From positions 1-10,781 of the forward strand of contig WLPB01000021.1 in the NCBI GenBank assembly GCA_009698975.1: a stretch of DNA of 10,781 bases, read 5' to 3'. Both the position numbers and the translations under genes were made by a program. The number at the start of each line of letters is the position of its first letter. Positions within the stretch are counted from its first letter, which is position 1. The notes under the pieces were generated by a model that was not told where the DNA came from, did no database searches, and saw only the letters and a program-made list of their open reading frames with translations. Positions 6,604-10,781 of the stretch are shown here, piece after piece. This stretch comes from Actinomycetota bacterium. GTDB lineage: Bacteria > Actinomycetota > Actinomycetes > Nanopelagicales > Nanopelagicaceae.

Positions 6604-9030
6604 ATGGATGCGATTCTGATACCAGGCGAAGCAATAGATGTCGATGCCGGCTGTCTTCAAGAATACTTGGGGAAAAATAGAGAAGGTACTAAAAAGTTCC
6701 TACCCGGAGAAGCAGCCGCTCAAGATTCGAAAGTCTTTGAGGAGAGCGTACTAAATATTACAAATCGTCTAGAAAAGTTTCTGTCAGGGAAAGAGCGAGA
6801 AATAGCTTTCCTTGTTTTGGGCAAGATTCAATCTGGTAAGACTGCAAATTTGCTGGGAACAGTTGCATGGGCTGCTGATTCGCGGGTGTCTTTGGCTGTG
6901 ATTTTCACTGGAGTTACTGAAGCGCTCAATTTACAGACCGAAAAAAGGCTGAGAGATGATCTCCTCACTCTCAACAACCAATATGTGAAAGTTTGCACCG
7001 TTCCTACCAATGCAACTGGAAAGAACTTTGAAGAACTGTTCAAGGATGTCTCCAAGTGGGTTGGCCGAAGGACAAAGAATGACAATTTAGGCATGAATCG
7101 ACCGCTGCCGGTTTTGGTAACTCTTAAGAATCCTTCAAGAGTCAAGACGCTAAAGGTCCTCATTGAAAAATTGCAGGAGGTTCATGGCGAAAGCGTTACT
7201 ACGCTCCTCATTGATGACGAGGCTGATCAAGCTTCTCAAAATGCAAAAGCTAGAAAACGTGAGGTGAGCGAGACTTACGCAGCCATTCGCGCACTTCGGG
7301 ACTTGGAGAGTAGAAATATCCTTCTTTCTTACACGGCTACTCCTCAGGCTGTAATGCTGACAGAACAAACTGGTCGGCTGCGTCCAAACTTTTGTGTGAC
7401 TGTCCAGCCAAGAACTGGATATTTTGGTCTCTCCTCAGCGGTCTCTACCAATTTTCAAGAAAATCGAATCGAAGTAATCGACTGGACTGGCAAGCCTTCA
7501 ACTATGAAGTCGGCGCCTCTCTCACTCAGAAAAGCTTTGGTTAGATTTTCTTGGACCGCATGGATTCGCTTCCACAAGGAGACGCTCTTTTATGCAGGGA
7601 GTGGTTTCTCATCTGCGCCTCTCAAGGACGAGCTCAAGAGTGTCCAGATGCTTGTTCACGAATCTGGCGCTCAAAAGGAACATCAATCAATCTATAACCT
7701 GGTCAAAGATGAATTGGATTCTTTAGTCGATTCACTGACTAAGGCTGCAACTGGACATCTATCCAAATCTGCAAAAGATGAGCTGATTAGATTGTGGCAA
7801 GAAGATCTTTCCGATCTTCAATCCGGACTACCTGAAGCTTATGCAGATGAACTCAATGTAGATATTGATGATCTCTTCTTAAGTCAGATCTTAAATCTTT
7901 TTGATGACAGCGCAATGCAAGTCGTGAATTCGGATAAAAAGAAGCCTGGAAGACAAGGTTCCATCCCTGTATCTAAGTCTGACTGGCAAGAATTTAAACT
8001 TTGGATTCTTATTGGTGGAGATATCTTGGGCCGTGGACTAACCATCCCACAGTTGACTGCCACTTATTTCTTGCGCCATCCAAAGAATCCCAACTTTGAT
8101 ACCGTCTCTCAGCAAATGCGCTTTTGTGGTTATAGGGCTAACTATTCTCATTTTACATATTTATTTGCGGAGAATAAGACATTCGGAATTTTCGAAGTCA
8201 TGGATCAAATTGATAGTGCCATCTGGCGCCTTGCAAAGAAGTGGGACAAGGAACATCTTGACATTCTGACTGATATGCCGGTCGTAATGTATGCGTCACA
8301 ACCAAATGTAAAGCTTGACCCTTGTCGTAAAGCCGTACAAGACCCAGATCTAGTCGACAAGAAAATCACCGGAGAGTACATATTTAGTCTTGCAAACATT
8401 ATGAACCCAATGCATGCAAAACAAAATCTTCCTATCTTGAGAAGCTTTATCGAAGAGTCGCTTTCAGCTCCAGAAATACATGGGGAGTGGCTAAAGTTCT
8501 CGGAGCCTACCGACGAAAGCATGCAAAGGATTTTATCTTCCTGGGTCGCTGAACCTGGTGAACGTTCAATGATGATTGGTGCAGCAGAACTTTTCGTTGA
8601 AGAATTACAAGATCTGGGGCTATCAGGCCTCCCAAGGAACATACTCATTCACAAGGACCTCGTAGAAAAAGATCTCACAGACATTCGATGGATCTTTGAT
8701 CGCAAAGAGCCCTCACGTCGACTCCACACGCCTAGCAAAGAGGTCAATCAGGTAAATTGGGAGAAAGCATTTGAGTCCCCGTTCGTGGGCAAACTCGCAA
8801 ATGTAGTCTGGCCTCTACTCTCAACTAGACACATCGGAGGCGGTCAGCGCAGTCTTAGAAACAAGTACAGTAAGGGCAACACGACACTTCTAATTGAGCC
8901 GATTCTGGGGCACGCTGAAAAGGAAAGTGTCGTCAGTGCTGGAATCGCCGTGACACTATTTACGCCTGATGGCTACGAAGTAAGAATTATCGGACCTCAG
9001 GCTCGGATTAATTCTTTGGGACAGCTCTAA
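6604..9030 (+). CDS. Z1-domain superfamily II helicase-like ATPase
   Basis: An 808-residue ATPase of the Z1 family found in restriction-modification-type operons. Motifs in order: Walker A GKIQSGKT (73-80), motif Ia-like region FTGVTEALNLQTEKR (101-115), Walker B LIDDEAD (202-208), motif III SYTATPQA (242-249), then after a long helical insert the Z1-specific block GGDILGRGLTIPQL (471-484) and motif VI-like QQMRFCGYR (503-511) with arginine-finger candidates Arg506 and Arg511. The last 250 or so residues carry no motif I recognise; they may contact DNA or a partner. The protein probably translocates on or remodels DNA with ATP hydrolysis. It lacks an obvious nuclease motif of its own, so cutting is most simply assigned to the next gene. 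The stop overlaps the next start by 1 nt (TAATG). All ATPase motifs are intact. Confidence 0.92.
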   Translation: MDAILIPGEAIDVDAGCLQEYLGKNREGTKKFLPGEAAAQDSKVFEESVLNITNRLEKFLSGKEREIAFLVLGKIQSGKTANLLGTVAWAADSRVSLAVIFTGVTEALNLQTEKRLRDDLLTLNNQYVKVCTVPTNATGKNFEELFKDVSKWVGRRTKNDNLGMNRPLPVLVTLKNPSRVKTLKVLIEKLQEVHGESVTTLLIDDEADQASQNAKARKREVSETYAAIRALRDLESRNILLSYTATPQAVMLTEQTGRLRPNFCVTVQPRTGYFGLSSAVSTNFQENRIEVIDWTGKPSTMKSAPLSLRKALVRFSWTAWIRFHKETLFYAGSGFSSAPLKDELKSVQMLVHESGAQKEHQSIYNLVKDELDSLVDSLTKAATGHLSKSAKDELIRLWQEDLSDLQSGLPEAYADELNVDIDDLFLSQILNLFDDSAMQVVNSDKKKPGRQGSIPVSKSDWQEFKLWILIGGDILGRGLTIPQLTATYFLRHPKNPNFDTVSQQMRFCGYRANYSHFTYLFAENKTFGIFEVMDQIDSAIWRLAKKWDKEHLDILTDMPVVMYASQPNVKLDPCRKAVQDPDLVDKKITGEYIFSLANIMNPMHAKQNLPILRSFIEESLSAPEIHGEWLKFSEPTDESMQRILSSWVAEPGERSMMIGAAELFVEELQDLGLSGLPRNILIHKDLVEKDLTDIRWIFDRKEPSRRLHTPSKEVNQVNWEKAFESPFVGKLANVVWPLLSTRHIGGGQRSLRNKYSKGNTTLLIEPILGHAEKESVVSAGIAVTLFTPDGYEVRIIGPQARINSLGQL

Positions 9031-9992
9031 TGTGGGATAGCAAATTAATTGCCGAAAAAATTTCAAGCAATGAGATACCTGCGGAGTTAAAGCCAGAATT
9101 TATCCATTTGCGTTTATTTGATATTGAGAAATCTATTGGGGTTGGTGCAGATGGACAGGGAAACACAGTATTGGTTCTCCCGGGGCAGCCAGAAGTTCCG
9201 GCATTCCAAACATCCTTCGCGAGTTATGACCCCTGGGCTCAACTAACTGTTTTCGAAACAGGGAAACAACTTCAAGGCATCTCTGTTCTGCGTTGTGACA
9301 TTGATTTAACAGATCTCGACAATGTAGAAGCTGCGGCTGCTGTATTTCTGGGACTAATTGACTTGCAAGAGAAATTCGGAAAAACAGGCAAAGCAATCTG
9401 GCAACTGAAGAGTTTATTTGAAAATCGACTCAAGTTCACATTGTCCGATGACGTCGTAACTGGCCTGATTGGTGAACTACTTGTTATCTTGGCATCAAGT
9501 AACCCCAGTGTTGCAATCGCTTACTGGCACACGAATACTGATGATAAATTCGATTTTTCTGGGGAAGAATTCAGACTGGAAGTTAAATCAACAACCGGTA
9601 ACAGTAGAAATCATAATTTCTCCTCCTACCAAATTCCTGGCAATGTACCCGATAAGATTTTTATCGCCTCAACGCAACTAGTTCGAATTGAAAAAGGAAC
9701 TACCTTTTCTGAGATATTGGGAAAAATTGAAAATCGAGTAGAAGTTGACGTCTTTCAGAAGGTCATCAGTAACGTAAATGGAACTTTAGGTATCCCATAT
9801 GAGTTAGTGGTTGATTTCCAAATAGATTATCAACCATCTATTGACTCAGTCAGGGTCTACAGAGGTTTAGATGTCCCTCGCCCTACCGCTACAGAAGGGG
9901 TAATTTCGATGAAGTGGTTAGCCAGCTTAGATGAAATCACCCCTGTAAAGTCAATCTATGAAGACTTCTTTATTCAAAATACACCTAAATAG
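9030..9992 (+). CDS. PD-(D/E)XK nuclease-fold protein (DUF4420-like)
   Basis: A 320-residue protein and the probable DNA-cutting subunit. The candidate catalytic core runs from GLIGELLVI (145-153, conserved Glu149) through the acidic strand DDKFDFSG (171-178, Asp175) to the hallmark EVKS (Glu184, Lys186). It continues with NSRNHNFSSYQI (191-202), an RxHxxS...Q pattern that I associate with the PD-(D/E)XK family found next to Z1 ATPases. This Asp-x8-Glu-x-Lys arrangement matches metal-dependent restriction endonuclease-like folds. The N-terminal half (1-140) has alternating strands and helices and may contact DNA or a partner; it contains no known motif. Translation starts in the TAATG overlap with the Z1 gene and has only a weak upstream purine stretch, so it is probably coupled. 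It is the last gene of the operon and is AT-rich compared with the genes at the window ends. It is convergent with the next gene, 31 nt apart. Confidence 0.85.
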   Translation: MWDSKLIAEKISSNEIPAELKPEFIHLRLFDIEKSIGVGADGQGNTVLVLPGQPEVPAFQTSFASYDPWAQLTVFETGKQLQGISVLRCDIDLTDLDNVEAAAAVFLGLIDLQEKFGKTGKAIWQLKSLFENRLKFTLSDDVVTGLIGELLVILASSNPSVAIAYWHTNTDDKFDFSGEEFRLEVKSTTGNSRNHNFSSYQIPGNVPDKIFIASTQLVRIEKGTTFSEILGKIENRVEVDVFQKVISNVNGTLGIPYELVVDFQIDYQPSIDSVRVYRGLDVPRPTATEGVISMKWLASLDEITPVKSIYEDFFIQNTPK

Positions 9993-10023
9993 GCTCGAAT
10001 ACATTTATTAAAAGTTTCGAAGT

Positions 10024-10353
10024 TTAATTCTGCCGTGCCCCAGCATCCTCAACCTCATGCATGGCACTCCAGACCTTAATCAAAGGATGAGCAAAGTCGT
10101 AGCCGCGGGTTGCGGCAACCTCAGATTTGAAGTTCTTGTAGGTGATCCCTGTTGCCATATGGGCCACCCAGCGAGAGAAAATCTCGTGAGTAACGATGAC
10201 TCGGTAGGGATAGTCGTTCTTAGGTGTTGAGATGATCTCGGTCTTTGCTAATTCCGCAAGTGGCTCGAGAGACTCGCGGTCGCGAGATCGGACCATAAGA
10301 TCTTGACCGTTGCTGACGGCGCTAACGAATCCGGTGTTGGTAAACAGCCACAT
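10024..10353 (-). CDS. Conserved small protein, MWxFT family (actinobacterial)
   Basis: A complete 109-residue protein. It opens with MWLFTNTGFVSAV, then has LMVRSRDRESLEPL (19-32), STPKNDYPYRVIV (42-54), WVAHMATGITYKNFKSEV (62-79) and a C-terminal HPLIKVWSAMHEVED. This pattern (short start strand, 'VRARDRxxL', 'TPxADYPYR', 'IDYxNFK', 'VWxAM') is a small conserved hypothetical family that I recall mainly from actinobacteria. Its function is not known to me. It has no signal peptide or membrane segment. The start has a good Shine-Dalgarno, AAGGAG, 7 nt upstream. It follows the TY-Chap-like gene by 11 nt and is probably cotranscribed with it. It likely marks the return to host backbone on the right side of the island. 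Confidence 0.8.
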   Translation of the reverse strand: MWLFTNTGFVSAVSNGQDLMVRSRDRESLEPLAELAKTEIISTPKNDYPYRVIVTHEIFSRWVAHMATGITYKNFKSEVAATRGYDFAHPLIKVWSAMHEVEDAGARQN

Positions 10354-10360
10354 AGTTATT

Positions 10361-10366
10361 CTCCTT
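10361..10366 (-). promoter_or_regulatory. Ribosome binding site of the MWxFT-family gene
   Basis: AAGGAG on the minus strand lies 7 nt before the ATG at 10353 and overlaps the stop codon of the upstream gene. This is a typical within-operon start. Confidence 0.75.
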
Positions 10367-10781
10367 AAAGGTTGTGTGCGATACCCAAGTTAGCAATCAG
10401 TGACTTTGCTGCATCGAGGTGGGGTGCTATTTCGAAAGAGTAAGTGTCATCAACTCCGTATGCGAAGTGGAGAGCTTGGGCCATCTTCATGGCGATTTCA
10501 CGAGGTGAAACCTTTGATTGATCGATGAATTGTGCGTAGTTCGGTAAGTAGCGCTCGGGATAGAAGCGCCATCCCATAAAGAGCATGGTTTGCTGGCCAG
10601 GCTCTTCGAGAGGAGGCTCTAAGAACTCGTTACTAATGGCCTCGATGAGTAAGACGTTGTCATGCTCTTGGAGAGCTTGCACGTATGGACCGTTGATGTA
10701 ATCACCACCGTACGTTTGTAGAGTGAAGTGATCTGCTTTGTGTGCGATGTAGGTCTCGAGGACTTGCACGAGACCGTCGAA
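10365..10781 (-). CDS. TY-Chap-like conserved protein, N-terminus outside window
   Basis: The frame is open to the window edge (FDGLVQVLETYI... before the first possible GTG at 10769), so the visible 138 residues are the C-terminal part of a longer protein. The stretch GGDYINGPYVQALQEHDNVLLIEAISNEFL, followed by an LGW-like MGWRFYPE, 'LPNYAQ', and a C-terminal VDDTYSFEI segment, resembles the 'YVQ..., L.lEavSN.fL, LGW' pattern of TY-Chap N-terminal domain proteins. These are predicted peptide-binding chaperones widespread in actinobacteria, related to type III secretion chaperones and YbjN. This family call is from memory of the pattern. No active-site motif is expected or seen. It is upstream of, and probably cotranscribed with, the MWxFT-family gene. 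Confidence 0.6.
   Translation of the reverse strand, partial: FDGLVQVLETYIAHKADHFTLQTYGGDYINGPYVQALQEHDNVLLIEAISNEFLEPPLEEPGQQTMLFMGWRFYPERYLPNYAQFIDQSKVSPREIAMKMAQALHFAYGVDDTYSFEIAPHLDAAKSLIANLGIAHNL

Noticed and set aside
8205..8648. 147-residue minus-strand reading frame, the longest antisense ORF
   Set aside because: It lies wholly inside the Z1 gene, is rich in Ser, Cys and Arg as shadow frames often are, and has no ribosome-binding site or motif.
9993..10023. Possible terminator between convergent genes (TCGAA ... TTCGA)
   Set aside because: Only about 5 bp of pairing around a loop of about 19 nt and no T run; too weak to call.
1..10781. CRISPR array, tRNA, insertion sequence or integrase
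   Set aside because: I saw no regularly spaced repeats, tRNA-like cloverleaf, terminal inverted repeats or transposase motifs in the window.

Overview
The window looks like a stretch of actinobacterial chromosome carrying a DNA-modification and defence island. Three things suggest an actinobacterium with a moderate-GC genome, for example an aquatic streamlined lineage. Several genes have a TANNNT -10-like box exactly 6 nt before their ATG and no Shine-Dalgarno, as in leaderless transcription. The proteins at both ends resemble conserved actinobacterial families: a PH/GRAM-like protein on the left, and an 'MWxFT' protein beside a TY-Chap-like protein on the right. Intergenic spaces are short. 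The lineage is an inference; no rRNA or tRNA lies in the window.

Layout. 1-50: a strong, probably bidirectional terminator. 95-775 (+): PH/GRAM-like protein with GC-rich, C-ending codons. 802-2895 (-): a 697-residue protein I do not recognise, with three divergent copies of a [FY]-G-x-F-x-R-x-x-G-x-W motif spread along it. 2896-3556: no intact gene. This stretch holds a candidate hairpin, a decayed gene on + with in-frame stops (3034-3342, perhaps to 3423) that resembles the start of TY-Chap2-type proteins, and two 17-bp dyads. 3557-4879 (+): C5-cytosine DNA methyltransferase. 4974-6602, 6604-9030 and 9030-9992 (+): a tight three-gene operon encoding a GHKL (paraMORC/MutL-like) ATPase, a Z1-domain superfamily II helicase-like ATPase and a PD-(D/E)XK nuclease. 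10024-10353 (-) and 10365 to the window edge (-): two flanking conserved proteins that form their own operon.

How the genes work together. The methyltransferase, GHKL ATPase, Z1 ATPase and PD-(D/E)XK protein match the restriction-modification-like neighbourhoods that comparative genomics linked to prokaryotic MORC/paraMORC ATPases (Iyer, Abhiman and Aravind, 2008). The likely logic is that the methyltransferase marks self DNA, while the two ATPases remodel or translocate on unmodified DNA and deliver it to the nuclease. The methyltransferase appears to be a separate transcription unit: it has its own leaderless-type start and a hairpin plus T6 after it. The three effector genes share one ribosome-binding site-led operon with 1-nt spacing or overlap. 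The 697-residue protein is divergent from this cassette and convergent with the PH-like gene. It is the least explained gene here and could be an accessory defence component or unrelated cargo.
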